Shown here piece after piece: positions 32,459-40,487 of a stretch of DNA of 64,000 bases. Positions within the stretch are counted from its first letter, which is position 1; each line of letters begins with the position of its first letter. The stretch spans positions 124,001 to 188,000 of the forward strand of contig JADJLN010000001.1 of NCBI GenBank assembly GCA_016710115.1, in the 5' to 3' direction. Origin of the DNA: Saprospiraceae bacterium. Lineage in GTDB: Bacteria > Bacteroidota > Bacteroidia > Chitinophagales > Saprospiraceae. The position numbers were made by a program, and so were the translations under genes. The notes below the pieces were generated by a model. It worked only from the letters and a program-made list of their open reading frames with translations. It was not told the DNA's origin and did no database searches.

Positions 32459-33475
32459 CATGTCTGGTCCTGAATATCCTCCTGGCGAGTTCCATATCCC
32501 CGGGTCATCCGCTTCAACCTCACCTGATACGCTTCCCAATAGCTTCGTCTGATCCGGTCATCCAGGAAGGAGGCGGCGATCAGCTGCTCCACCTGGTCGG
32601 ATCGGGAGGTCAAGCGGTGGCGAATGCGTTGTTGGATGGTATCGGGGATGCCTGCCCCCGTAGCGGAGGGGTGAACCTGTCCATGATCGTTCCATGGTCC
32701 AGTGCAGGGGGGAGCAAACCGCCTTCCAGGGCGAATACGGCATCGTCGACATGGATGTGGCTGTTGAGCAGGTCATAGGCCGGACTGAGACGGAAATCCC
32801 CCATCGGGGTTTCCATCAGGGAGAAGTTCTTCAGGTGGGCATCCCCGTTGGAGAACAGATAGTTGAAGAGGAGCAGTTGCCACAGTTTGGGGCCTCACCG
32901 GATAAGCCAGTACAGACTTTGCAGGACCCGGAACAGGTCCAGGTAATGCCCCGCATACTTGTAGTGCGCGCCATGGGTGGCGGGTGTTCTTCCGGCCAGG
33001 GAGGCAACGTCTTCCTGGGCTCGTTTCCTGCCGTCCTCCCGGATGTCAAAGCGTCGGGTGATATAGGCCGGTTCTCCGTTACGGAAGAAGATCAGGGCAT
33101 TCTCCGCGGTTTCGATCCCGAAGACCTGGCGGGCGATCTGCATGGTGAGGTGCTCGTTGGCCGGCATTTGGTCCGGACGACGGCCTGCACCGGGTACCGG
33201 CTTGAGGATATGGGTGCCCCGCTCCCCTTCCCGGGTCAGCCGGAGGCGGTTGCCCTCCTGGATCACAGAGAACTTTCCTGTACGCCCGACAAGCTGATCC
33301 GCTGGCGGTTATCGTCAAACGGGTTGTTTTCCCCGCCCCCGGCAAGTGGCGAATCATACGGGAGAATATGGGATACCTTCCTCCCCGCAAAGACCCGCTT
33401 GAGACAGGTCGGGCTGTAGGTGGCAAATCCTTCTGCCAATGTGCCCGGACAACGGGTGATCAGGGGTATGCTCAT
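32459..33475 (-). CDS. hipT: HipT-like serine/threonine kinase toxin (frameshifted)
   Basis: HipA/HipT kinases phosphorylate aminoacyl-tRNA synthetases and cause dormancy. The N terminus (MSIPLITRCPGTLAEGF with a later ISLSGVQE) matches HipA-type proteins that lack the first subdomain. Kinase landmarks follow: THILKPVP, NEHLTMQIARQVFGIETAEN, YITRRFDIREDGRKRAQEDV, SNGDAHLKNFSLMETP (catalytic loop) and RLSPAYDLLNSHIHVD. The tail ends RQEDIQDQT at 32459. Shifts lie near 33265, 32890 and between 32610 and 32570. ATGA overlaps the end of hipS, so the two are coupled. Confidence 0.82.
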
Positions 33476-33797
33476 GGCGATGGGATTGGATGACCCGCAC
33501 CGCCCCGATCGGATCCACTTTCGCCACCGTCAGCAGGATGCCGAATGCATCCTCCGGATCCAGACGGTGGTGACGGCAGACCATCTGCTTGTTGGCCCCT
33601 TCCGGTAGCAGGTGAAAAAAGAATGGGAACAGGGTGTCCGATCGGTATTCCTGCCTGTTCTTGGGCAAGGTGAGGCTGATGGCCGGTCTGGACGGGTCGG
33701 CATACCAGGTGTCGTGATAGCGAAAGGTGAACGAACCATCGTCCTGCTGGGTCAGGTGGGCGTCTCATCCCGGAACAAGATCCTCGGCCTGCCTCAT
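33472..33797 (-). CDS. hipS: HipS-like HipA N-terminal-subdomain protein (frameshifted)
   Basis: This is a short protein that corresponds to the N-terminal subdomain of HipA, as in HipBST modules where HipS neutralises HipT. Recognisable text: DGSFTFRYHDTWYADPSRP, LTLPKNRQEYRSDTLFPFF, HLLPEGANKQMVC and VAKVDPIGAVRV. It starts MRQAEDLV at 33797; a shift near 33765 removes an early stop. A second shift near 33490 would place the stop at the ATGA shared with hipT. The split from the kinase is real because both an ATGA start and a stop line up. Confidence 0.72.
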
Positions 33798-34011
33798 GTG
33801 CCAGCCGATCCTCCTTCACGTTCAGGCAGACCTCCAGCCTAGCACATCCGCGATCTTCTGCAGCGTCAACAGGGTGGGATTGCCCTTGGCCGACTCCGGT
33901 GCTTCAGGGGGTGCGCAGGTTGAACGCCGGCCAATGCTGCCACCGTCTCCTCGCGATACCTGCAGGATCTCCTGCGCTGCTTGATGGTCTGAATGAGGTT
34001 CTCTGGTGCAT
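33794..34011 (-). CDS. hipB: HipB-like helix-turn-helix antitoxin (frameshifted)
   Basis: Small XRE-type DNA-binding protein and likely autorepressor. Reading across shifts gives ENLIQTIKQRRR, ETVAALAGV, APESAKGNPTLLTLQKIADV and LEVCLNVKEDRL. This is the typical order of a Bacteroidota HipB: recognition helix, then the KGNPTLxTLxKIADxLGLE segment. Two or three indels break it (near 34005, 33905 and 33835). It begins the operon hipB-hipS-hipT-unknown-ADP-ribosylglycohydrolase. Strong palindromes upstream (34064-34155) are probable operators. Confidence 0.72.
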
Positions 34012-34024
34012 TTTACTGCCCTTT

Positions 34025-34062
34025 ATTGTGCAATAATACTAGAATGCCAGCAATTGTGCAAT
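34025..34062. repeat. Direct repeat ATTGTGCAAT upstream of hipB
   Basis: ATTGTGCAAT occurs at 34025-34034 and again at 34053-34062, 28 bases apart. Both copies share the core TGTGCA with the larger palindrome just upstream of them, so they may be half-sites for HipB. Confidence 0.5.
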
Positions 34063-34063
34063 G

Positions 34064-34087
34064 GAATGTGCAGTATACTGCACATTC
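34064..34087. promoter_or_regulatory. Perfect 24-bp palindrome, probable HipB operator
   Basis: The arm GAATGTGCAGTA is followed at once by its exact reverse complement TACTGCACATTC. The centre TATA with flanking TGCA/TGCA boxes is typical of an operator bound by a dimeric repressor. It sits 53 bases from the hipB start codon. Confidence 0.65.
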
Positions 34088-34117
34088 TTGATGCTAAACG
34101 GCAGGTCTGCCCCGCAT

Positions 34118-34155
34118 CATGGCCAAAGGTGCAATATCGTGCACCTTTGGCCATG
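34118..34155. promoter_or_regulatory. 38-bp inverted repeat with 6-base loop
   Basis: The arm CATGGCCAAAGGTGCA (34118-34133) is mirrored exactly by TGCACCTTTGGCCATG (34140-34155) around ATATCG. It could be a second operator, since it contains the same GTGCA half-site, or a transcript hairpin ending the preceding small-gene operon. It lacks a following T-run on the minus strand, which favours the operator reading. Confidence 0.6.
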
Positions 34156-34243
34156 GTCTGTCCGGTTCTCGATCCCCGACAGCCGTCTCTGGAGATCATC
34201 AGCAAGCTCGCCTCGCAGTGGTATCGGAATGCAGGTGCTGGGC

Positions 34244-34691
34244 TCATGCCAAGCGGTCTAGGGCCGGAACTGTACCTGCTAAGTCCCATCCGGCAGGATG
34301 CGGCTGTCCAGCCAGGTACATCCTGCAAAGCGCCGGCAGAGGTTGTCCGGACTGTCCCCCGAGTTGTGGATCGGGACACTGCTCCTCGAGCAGGACATAG
34401 TCCGTACCTGGATAAGATCCGCTGGAGCCCTCTTCGATGAGCCCAGAAGGCTCCAAGGGGAGAGTTCATCTCGATGGCCCACCAGAGCCGGCCGTTGGTC
34501 GCGCCCCACTGGCGGATGCGGGCGGCCAGGTCCGGGTGCTGCCCGGCCAGGGCGTTCAGCCGGTCATACCGGATGATGAGCGTAGAGAACAAGATCTTGA
34601 TCCAGTGCTGATCCAGCCAGTTGAGTCTGGAATTGAGTGCGTCGGCTGAAGGTTCTTGTTGAGTGGATTGAAGTTCGTTTGACATGTTCAT
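34244..34691 (-). CDS. Small-module gene I, copy 2 (frameshifted)
   Basis: Third member of a duplicated three-gene module, unknown function. The first frame reads LNWLDQHWIKILFSTLIIRY, then QWGATNGRLWWAIEMNSPLG. After a shift near 34440 the text continues as YPGTDYVLLEEQCPDPQL. This parallels copy 1 at 36687-37146 (GGATNGRIWWMTEMMSP; YYDYVLLEEQNINPNLP), so both belong to one family. A third frame contributes TWLDSRILPDGT, matching PWLESRVDASGE of copy 1. The start at 34691 is uncertain. It lies 15 bases after gene S copy 2. Confidence 0.55.
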
Positions 34692-34705
34692 GGAGAGTTA
34701 GAGGT

Positions 34706-35028
34706 TTAGACAAAATTGTATTCAGATTCATGAAGTGCTTCTTCCAGGACGCCGGGTGGCAGAACCTCCCGGAAGCGCCATATGTGGAAATGACATTCCA
34801 CGTATTGAAGGCCACGCCGGTGTTGGCTAGGAAATGATCTTACCTGGATCTCTTCCACCGCGATACCGGGCTCGAATTCTGAGGAGCGGGACCCTTTGTA
34901 TCCTCGATGAGCTCGCGAACGATGTAGAGTTCGCCCTCGATGAGGGGAGCAGAAAAGAAGGTCTTATTCTCTAAGCCTTTAGCGTTGACACAGATGACAA
35001 GTGAGCCAGGTTGCATGGTTTCAGGCAT
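34706..35028 (-). CDS. Small-module gene S, copy 2 (frameshifted)
   Basis: About 105 residues: MQPGSLVICVNAKGLENKTFF, ELYIVRELIEDTK, then after a shift near 34865 GIAVEEIQVRSF and WRFREVLPPGVLEEALHES. It matches copy 1 at 37182-37589 (MKPGSLVVCVNAQ; FQEVLPPETFKRALDEV). The beta-rich start and short length suggest a small soluble protein. Function unknown. It overlaps the end of gene Z copy 2 by eight bases, indicating coupling. Confidence 0.6.
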
Positions 35029-35518
35029 TCGTGGTAGATAGATCAAGACGATTTCGGAGCAGAGTCAAGGCTTTATCCATGGTCTCTTCGGGGAACTCGG
35101 CATAATGGATGTCGATCACCCAATCCTGTCCGGGTTGAACTTCCTCCAGTTGGGCACCGTAGAAGCAGTCTGAGCCACATTCGGAAAGGAGTTCACTCAC
35201 CATGGTGGTGAGGATGAGGCTGTCCACGGGGATCCGGTCGGGGTCGGAAGAAGAATATAAGTACACACTTGCTTCCCGGGCGTTGTGGAGATCAGAATGT
35301 TGCTTCCAGTATTTGGGCGGCCGGCTCTTCGTTTGCAGCAGGGGGCCGAAGGCTTCTACCAAAAGGTTGCGGAATTCTTCCCAACGCTCAAAGAGGGCAC
35401 CCCAGTCGCAGCATCCGTTGCTGCGGTCAATGACCGCAAGCAGGTGGAGACATTCTTTTTCCGCTTCGTGGCAGAAGGGGCAGCAGATGGATTTTTTGGT
35501 TTCTTCGATCGGGTACAT
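35021..35518 (-). CDS. Small-module gene Z, copy 2: Cys-rich N-terminal protein
   Basis: About 165 residues from ATG 35518 (MYPIEETKKSICCPFCHEAE). The N terminus has CCPFC, then ECLHLLAVIDRSNGCCDWG, giving a likely zinc-binding set of Cys/His. It parallels copy 1 at 37605-38090 (CPYCGTKDEECPHLLAILDR; SNACCDGG). The C-terminal part, QDWVIDIHYAEFPEETMDKAL, also matches copy 1 (RDWVTDILYAEDPENTVQQAL). Function unknown. The frame is intact. Confidence 0.68.
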   Translation of the reverse strand: MYPIEETKKSICCPFCHEAEKECLHLLAVIDRSNGCCDWGALFERWEEFRNLLVEAFGPLLQTKSRPPKYWKQHSDLHNAREASVYLYSSSDPDRIPVDSLILTTMVSELLSECGSDCFYGAQLEEVQPGQDWVIDIHYAEFPEETMDKALTLLRNRLDLSTTNA

Positions 35519-35542
35519 ATGCATGTTCGTGTTTGATGACAA

Positions 35543-35864
35543 AGGGTGTCGCCGAAAGGCGATGTCATCTTGAACATGGAATGAGGACGTACCGGAGATC
35601 GGAACCGTTTTGACCTGAAGGCCCTCATCGTTTCGCCACCGTGGTGTTCCACTCGGTTGGCAGCGGCCCGCCGCTTGGGCGGCCGCGTTCTTGATGACTG
35701 TGTAAAGATGAAGGGAATCCGGGAAAGGTTCCAGGTATTTGACCGATCCTTAACCTTTGTCTTACCAAAGCGATAAATCCGGCCTGCAGGGTCCCGGGTG
35801 CAGATACAATGCACCGGGATGTCTTACGGATTGGCATCGGAGGAAGGGGTCACATTCCAGCTAC
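35543..35864. other. Gap inside the small-gene array
   Basis: This stretch of 322 bases lies upstream of gene Z copy 2. It may contain its promoter. Frames over it are interrupted and have no recognisable content. Confidence 0.3.
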
Positions 35865-36339
35865 TTACCCGATCGCCACCTGTCGGTCTCGATTTTCATC
35901 ATAGAGCAGATCAAAGTCCTCCCCGGTCCAGACAGCCATGCAGCTGGGGAGGCGCCAGGCGCTGCCCTGGTTCCATACCCCCCCGATCACATCTGGAATG
36001 ATATCTTCCAGCCAGACAGTATCCCCGGTCTCCAGGTCCGCTGGATGAGATAGGCCGCATAAGGCTTGGGCCAGACATAGGATAGTAGTTGGTCCAGGGA
36101 TCACCTCGGTCCATACTTTCGGATCCGGGATGGAGCGATAATCACCAGAAGTCTTGATCGCCCCAGTCTCCTTATGCTGATAGAGCGAGAACTTGCTGCT
36201 GATCCGCATTGAAGGGACGACCGGTTTGACCAGTGGCCAGAATCCCTCTGCACGGCCTGATTGATGTCTTCGAGGGTGGGGCAGTGTGAATGGCCGGCGC
36301 GGTGCCTTCAGGTGGTTCGTTTTGGTTATGGAAGCTCAT
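35865..36339 (-). CDS. Unrecognised small protein within the array (frameshifted)
   Basis: The start ATG at 36339 gives MSFHNQNEPPEGTAP. A shift near 36290 leads to HSHCPTLEDINQAVQR, and another near 36245 to FWPLVKPVVPSMRISSKF. The rest reads SGDYRSIPDPKVWTEV, LCGLSHPADLETGDTVWLED, and VWTGEDFDLLYDENRDRQVA. The size (~155 residues) and Trp-rich character resemble immunity-like proteins, but no family can be named. Its start overlaps the stop of the preceding gene by 14 bases. Confidence 0.5.
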
Positions 36340-36580
36340 GAGTGATACGCAGTTGTGGGTGATCCAGATCAAGTTTCAGGCAGGTATCCGGTTTCTTTAC
36401 CAGGAGGTCGGCCAGTTGGTCTTCAGGCAGACTATGAGCATCCAGAAGGGTGCGGTGGCACTGCCTGCAGCGAAGTCCGGTATCCAGGTCGTCCTTTCCC
36501 AATCGGTACGGACAGTGCATCCGTTTGATCAGCCTACCGGACGTGGTGGTGAGGGTTTGGGTCAGGGGATTATAATTCAT
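36326..36580 (-). CDS. 84-residue Cys-containing protein within the array
   Basis: A short intact frame: RLIKRMHCPYRLGKDDL, then GLRCRQCHRTLLDAHSLPED. The CRQC pair plus Cys/His nearby suggests a zinc ribbon. Overlap with the next gene supports it being real. Function unknown. Confidence 0.5.
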   Translation of the reverse strand: MNYNPLTQTLTTTSGRLIKRMHCPYRLGKDDLDTGLRCRQCHRTLLDAHSLPEDQLADLLVKKPDTCLKLDLDHPQLRITHELP

Positions 36581-36686
36581 GATGGAAAATAAGGCGTTTT
36601 TTCATGATGGTGTTCTTTCGACCGATGGAGAGATGATGATCTTCATCGGGTCTCAGGGTAGGTGAGGTTAATCAAGAGGTTCAAAT

Positions 36687-37146
36687 TTAAAACGGGATAT
36701 ATTCTATCTTCTTCCACCATACCCACTGCTCTCCAGAGGCATCGACTCTGCTCTCCAGCCAGGGAACTGCTTCCGTTCCGGCTACAGGTTTGTTCAGGAG
36801 GGGGGAGTTCACGGGCAGATTGGGATTGATGTTTTGCTCTTCAAGCAACACATAATCATAGTAACGGATCAATCCGTTCGGATTCAGGAATCTCTCGATC
36901 AGGGTCAGCAACTGAGCTGGTGGGGACATCATCTCCGTCATCCACCAGATCCGTCCGTTTGTAGCTCCCCCAACCAGCATGCTTGTGCCCAAAATCCTTC
37001 AATAACCCCACCTCCCGGTTCAGACTGGGCAAGTGGATGAAGAGTGTCCAGAATCGTATCGGGATCCGGTCCTTTTCCACATATTGGATCGACAATGGCA
37101 GTTGTTCTTCAGGAGAAACCATGTCATCTAGCTGAATCTTACTCAT
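36687..37146 (-). CDS. Small-module gene I, copy 1 (frameshifted)
   Basis: Starts MSKIQLDDMVSPEEQLPLSI at 37146, with IPIRFWTLFIHLPSL. A shift near 36985 leads to GGATNGRIWWMTEMMSPPAQ, YYDYVLLEEQNINPNLP and a C-terminal WVWWKKIEYIPF. It is homologous to copy 2 at 34244-34691. The text ATNGRxWWxxEMxSP is the best family marker. No known domain recognised. It follows gene S copy 1 by 35 bases. Confidence 0.6.
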
Positions 37147-37181
37147 ATGCATCAGATGTTTGATCGGTGGATGTTGATCTA

Positions 37182-37589
37182 TTAAGTTGGCCCTACGCCC
37201 AACGTCAACTTTTGTAGTAGGACTCCCTTCCCGAGTCCTCGGGGTGGAGAGGAGCTTGTCCAGACCGCCGGAGGAGGGAGGGTAACCTCCATTTCCAACA
37301 CCTCGTCCAACGCACGTTTGAACGTCTCCGGCGGTAGCACTTCCTGAAATCGTTCGTATTTAAACCTGGCTTCAGTCATAATTATCCCGTAGACATCTTC
37401 GACAAGAATAGTTCTGCCAACGATCTCCTCGAGCAGGACGCCGGGGTTTCTGTGCTCCCTTCCCTTCCGGGGATCTTTGGGCAATGCCCGGACGATATAG
37501 GTCTTCCCTTCTTCCGGGAGAGCGGAAAAGAATTCGGGATGAGAGATGTGTTGTGCATTGACACAGACGACCAGGGAGCCGGGTTTCAT
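37182..37589 (-). CDS. Small-module gene S, copy 1
   Basis: A 135-residue open frame starting MKPGSLVVCVNAQHISHPEF. Next come KTYIVRALPKDPRKG, NPGVLLEEIVGRTILVEDVYG and RFQEVLPPETFKRALDEV. The last ~30 residues (after LEMEV) have low family similarity to copy 2 and may be out of frame. The beta-rich first half resembles small SH3-like barrels, which is only an impression. Gene Z copy 1 ends 15 bases upstream. Confidence 0.6.
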   Translation of the reverse strand: MKPGSLVVCVNAQHISHPEFFSALPEEGKTYIVRALPKDPRKGREHRNPGVLLEEIVGRTILVEDVYGIIMTEARFKYERFQEVLPPETFKRALDEVLEMEVTLPPPAVWTSSSPPRGLGKGVLLQKLTLGVGPT

Positions 37590-37604
37590 AAGGCTACGTT
37601 CAAT

Positions 37605-38090
37605 TTAAAGTGTAGATGGACCGATCAAAAGCTTGTGGAGTTCATCCAGCGCCTGCTGCACGGTGTTTTCCGGATCCTCTGCATAGAGAATGTCGGTCAC
37701 CCAATCCCTTCCCGGCATGGCTTCCTCCACCTGCGTACTGTCAAAGATCCAGGCATCCGTTTGATCGAACAGGTCCGAGACCACCTCCATCAACACGTAT
37801 GGGTCGATCCAGACGCCATCCGGGTTTTTCGTCCATTCACCCTGTGCTTCTTTCCACAGATCGAGTAGCGCAAAATCCCAGTGGGATGGAGGTTCCGCCC
37901 CGGACTCCAGCAGAGGAAGGAAGGCATCTGCGATTGGATCGCTGAACAACTCCCAATGTTCGTAAAGGTAGCCGCCATCACAACAGGCATTGCTTCTATC
38001 AAGAATGGCCAGTAGATGCGGGCACTCCTCATCTTTTGTGCCGCAATATGGACAGGTGATGGCTTCTTCTGTTTCTTCGTTTTGATACAT
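37605..38090 (-). CDS. Small-module gene Z, copy 1: Cys-rich N-terminal protein
   Basis: About 161 residues from ATG 38090 (MYQNEETEEAITCPYCGTKD). A probable zinc site consists of CPYC, ECPHLLAILDRSNACC and a neighbouring His. The rest is acidic and helical (DGVWIDPYVLMEVVSDLFDQ; GRDWVTDILYAEDPENTV). It leads the first copy of the three-gene module. The open frame extends upstream to 38144, but the start at 38090 aligns with copy 2. Confidence 0.68.
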   Translation of the reverse strand: MYQNEETEEAITCPYCGTKDEECPHLLAILDRSNACCDGGYLYEHWELFSDPIADAFLPLLESGAEPPSHWDFALLDLWKEAQGEWTKNPDGVWIDPYVLMEVVSDLFDQTDAWIFDSTQVEEAMPGRDWVTDILYAEDPENTVQQALDELHKLLIGPSTL

Positions 38091-38463
38091 GGGACGAGTG
38101 ATTGAGATGTCAATGTAAAGGATATGAGTGCAATTAATTTGCACTAGGGATGAAGTAAGATCTGGACAAGAAAAAGGTCATATCGTTTGATCGTTGCAGA
38201 TCCACTGTCTGGGTGTTCACTTTTCAGCCATCCCTTCTCCGAGCTGGGGCTCTGTTCAATGTTCAATGTCCCTTGCATTGACCCTGAACCGGGCGAGCCG
38301 GGCCGCTCATTCCTTGAATCAGCCAATTGGCGGGCAGGCTTTGAACCCCTCTGCCATTCACTGATCTAACCAGGAACAAGGAACACAGGAACCAGAAATG
38401 TTCTGCCTCCCCCGGTTTGGCGCACTTGGGTGCATTCTCCGTGTATTCATTCCATCGCCAAAC

Positions 38464-38537
38464 CCGGACCCCGAGTACTCGGGGCGGTCCGGATCCAGAC
38501 ATTCTGACTCCTAGTATTCAATGTCAGGATCGTCTGG
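38464..38537. repeat. Two adjacent REP-like palindromes
   Basis: First element: CCGGAC (38464-38469) and GTCCGG (38487-38492) enclose the palindrome CCCGAGTACTCGGG. Second: CCAGAC (38495-38500) and GTCTGG (38532-38537) enclose ATTCTGAC/GTCAGGAT with one unpaired C. The same 6-bp arm, one-base bulge and inner stem plan recurs at 42936-42999. Confidence 0.6.
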
Positions 38538-38630
38538 GCCACCCCCTCATGAACGCCGTTGTCTCCGGCTTTGGAAGTATTCCGGGAGGGGGACATCATT
38601 GTCCCTATCGAGTACTCGGGACGGGGGTGG

Positions 38631-38661
38631 CTTTTAACATGACTGTAGGTCATGTTAAAAG
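38631..38661. repeat. Perfect 13-bp hairpin flanked by direct repeats
   Basis: CTTTTAACATGAC is mirrored by GTCATGTTAAAAG around TGTAG. The text GACGGGGGTGGC lies immediately on each side, so the hairpin looks inserted within a repeated sequence. CGAGTACTCGGG just before it matches the REP-like palindrome at 38469. Confidence 0.55.
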
Positions 38662-38831
38662 ACGGGGGTGGCCCAACGTACTCTTTATCAAAGAATAATT
38701 CCTGTCCAATCCAGAATGTACATTTTCAAGTTGAACCTTGAACAGCCAGATGCTTGAAACCGATCGTCAATCCTGAAACCAATCAGGAGCCAACCAGAAA
38801 CACAGGAACCAGACCCAATCCTGACCTTCAC

Positions 38832-40130
38832 CTATTTGTTGCAGGCAGACCGGCATATGTGATCACATAGTGCACTACAACAAGCCTCACAACAGGCATG
38901 AATGCACCGCTCCAGGCATGGTTCTTTCAGCCGTTGCGGCCTTCTGATCCAGGAAAGAAAGGACTGGTATATTCGTTTACCCCGCCCCTGAAAGACCAGA
39001 TGTCTACCCAACCCGATCATGCCCAGAACCACCGTCAGGATACCCATCCAGATATAGATGGTTTTGTGATCTGTTGGAGAAACCTGACGAACTGCCCATG
39101 GCAGGATCAACAGGACCAGTGAGACCATATAGGCGTTCGTCTGCTTCAGTCCGAGAATGCTTTGTTCCAGGATCTGACCACCGTGTTCAATCAGCTTCTT
39201 CAAAGCGAACTGGATCCTTTTCGAAACACTCTTGATTGCTTTTCGGGGTTGAACCGACCGCAGGGCCAGGTTGGTTCGTATCCGTTCAGCAAAGGAATGC
39301 TGCAGCTCTTTGGGGATGGGCAACTGCTCCAGGTGATGGATCATTGATTCTGCGCAGGCGAATAGCAGAGTCCGTACTTGTTCCAGGTAATATTCGTCTG
39401 GTGTTTCCCTGATCCCAAAGTAGAGCGCAATGGGGTTGAACTGACCCCGGCGCAAGTCCACCTCCATATCCTCGAAGGCATCAAGCATATAAGCCAGCCG
39501 GCCGAATGCATATCCCACGTCATACATGTTCCCCTCGGCTAAATTCTGTCCGCTGATTCGGGCGCCTTGCTGAAAAATAAAACCAGTGATCTGTGCGGTG
39601 GGATCAGCAGAATAGTGAAGGGCATCTTCCAGGGTGGTAAAGGTAGAAGGATGGATTCGCTCCACCTCCTGCTGATGAACCGCCAGATCCGTCAACGCAT
39701 GAATATCGATGCCCCAGTTTATAAAATAGGAATGGGCTTTCCGGAAAGTTTTTGAAAATGAACGGTGGAGCAACCGCCATTTGATTCCTGGCTGATCAAA
39801 ATTATGATCAGCCAGTTTACACTCACTCAGCAGGACAGTAGTCGCTGCGGCAAATGCCAGGGGAAAAGGGATACTCTTGTCCTTTTCGGGTTTTTGCAGA
39901 CACTTCCCGTTTAAAGAGTCTGTGAATGCCCATTCCGGATGATCATCCTTGGCCAGATGACCTAAGAGTTCGGCCAGAAAAACGGTATCAAAATTCAGGA
40001 ATGTACGCGATGCCTGGCCGTACTGCACCCCTAATGTCTGGCAGGTGCCACAATAGTGATTTCGATGATCCTGATAGTCTTTGCAGGACTGATCAACACC
40101 CTTATTTCCGATACGCATGAATCCAAACAT
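38832..40130 (-). CDS. DUF5685 family protein with Cys-rich tail
   Basis: A 432-residue intact protein. The N terminus (CKDYQDHRNHYCGTCQTLG then YGQASRTFLNFDTVFLA) is the hallmark of DUF5685, a helical family with an isoprenoid-synthase-like feel. DMEVDLRRGQFNPIALYFG is another family segment. Two membrane helices lie near residues 330-375 (MVSLVLLILPWAV; IYIWMGILTVVLGMIGLG). The last ~28 residues contain nine cysteines (PCLERCIHACCEACCSALCD and after), an unusual tail that might bind metal. Biochemical role unknown. It stands alone; both neighbours are non-coding. Confidence 0.75.
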   Translation of the reverse strand: MFGFMRIGNKGVDQSCKDYQDHRNHYCGTCQTLGVQYGQASRTFLNFDTVFLAELLGHLAKDDHPEWAFTDSLNGKCLQKPEKDKSIPFPLAFAAATTVLLSECKLADHNFDQPGIKWRLLHRSFSKTFRKAHSYFINWGIDIHALTDLAVHQQEVERIHPSTFTTLEDALHYSADPTAQITGFIFQQGARISGQNLAEGNMYDVGYAFGRLAYMLDAFEDMEVDLRRGQFNPIALYFGIRETPDEYYLEQVRTLLFACAESMIHHLEQLPIPKELQHSFAERIRTNLALRSVQPRKAIKSVSKRIQFALKKLIEHGGQILEQSILGLKQTNAYMVSLVLLILPWAVRQVSPTDHKTIYIWMGILTVVLGMIGLGRHLVFQGRGKRIYQSFLSWIRRPQRLKEPCLERCIHACCEACCSALCDHICRSACNK

Positions 40131-40487
40131 GGAAATGGCTTTCGGCTATTGACTGCTTTAGAAAAACATAACCTGTACACCTGAGTGTTGACGCAGATAT
40201 TCCTGTATCGTAATATTTCATGGAAAAATAAAAATTGTTTTGAATATTCAGGATGATCTGTGTCATCATCCGTTGAGTAAGCGTAGAATTTTAAATATGC
40301 TCCAGTGTGAATTCGCGCTGAATGACGAAAGTCATTTCTAGATATCGAATGAATTTGTGCTGAGAATTGTTCTTGAGTCAGACTGCGTAGAAACGGTTCT
40401 GTCTTGATCCGTGAAATAAAAGAATTTTGGGCATGAAGAAAGTGGACCGTGGATGGCGCAGGTTTATTCTGCTTAAAATTATTGATC
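40131..40487. other. Divergent intergenic region
   Basis: These 357 bases separate the DUF5685 gene from a plus-strand lipoprotein gene and presumably contain both promoters. I see no repeat or hairpin worth naming; frames crossing it on the minus strand have no coding character. Confidence 0.35.

Noticed and set aside
34023..34260. C-terminal extension of the gene I copy 2 frame through the palindromes
   Set aside because: The text becomes low-complexity and crosses the probable hipB operators; homology to copy 1 ends earlier.
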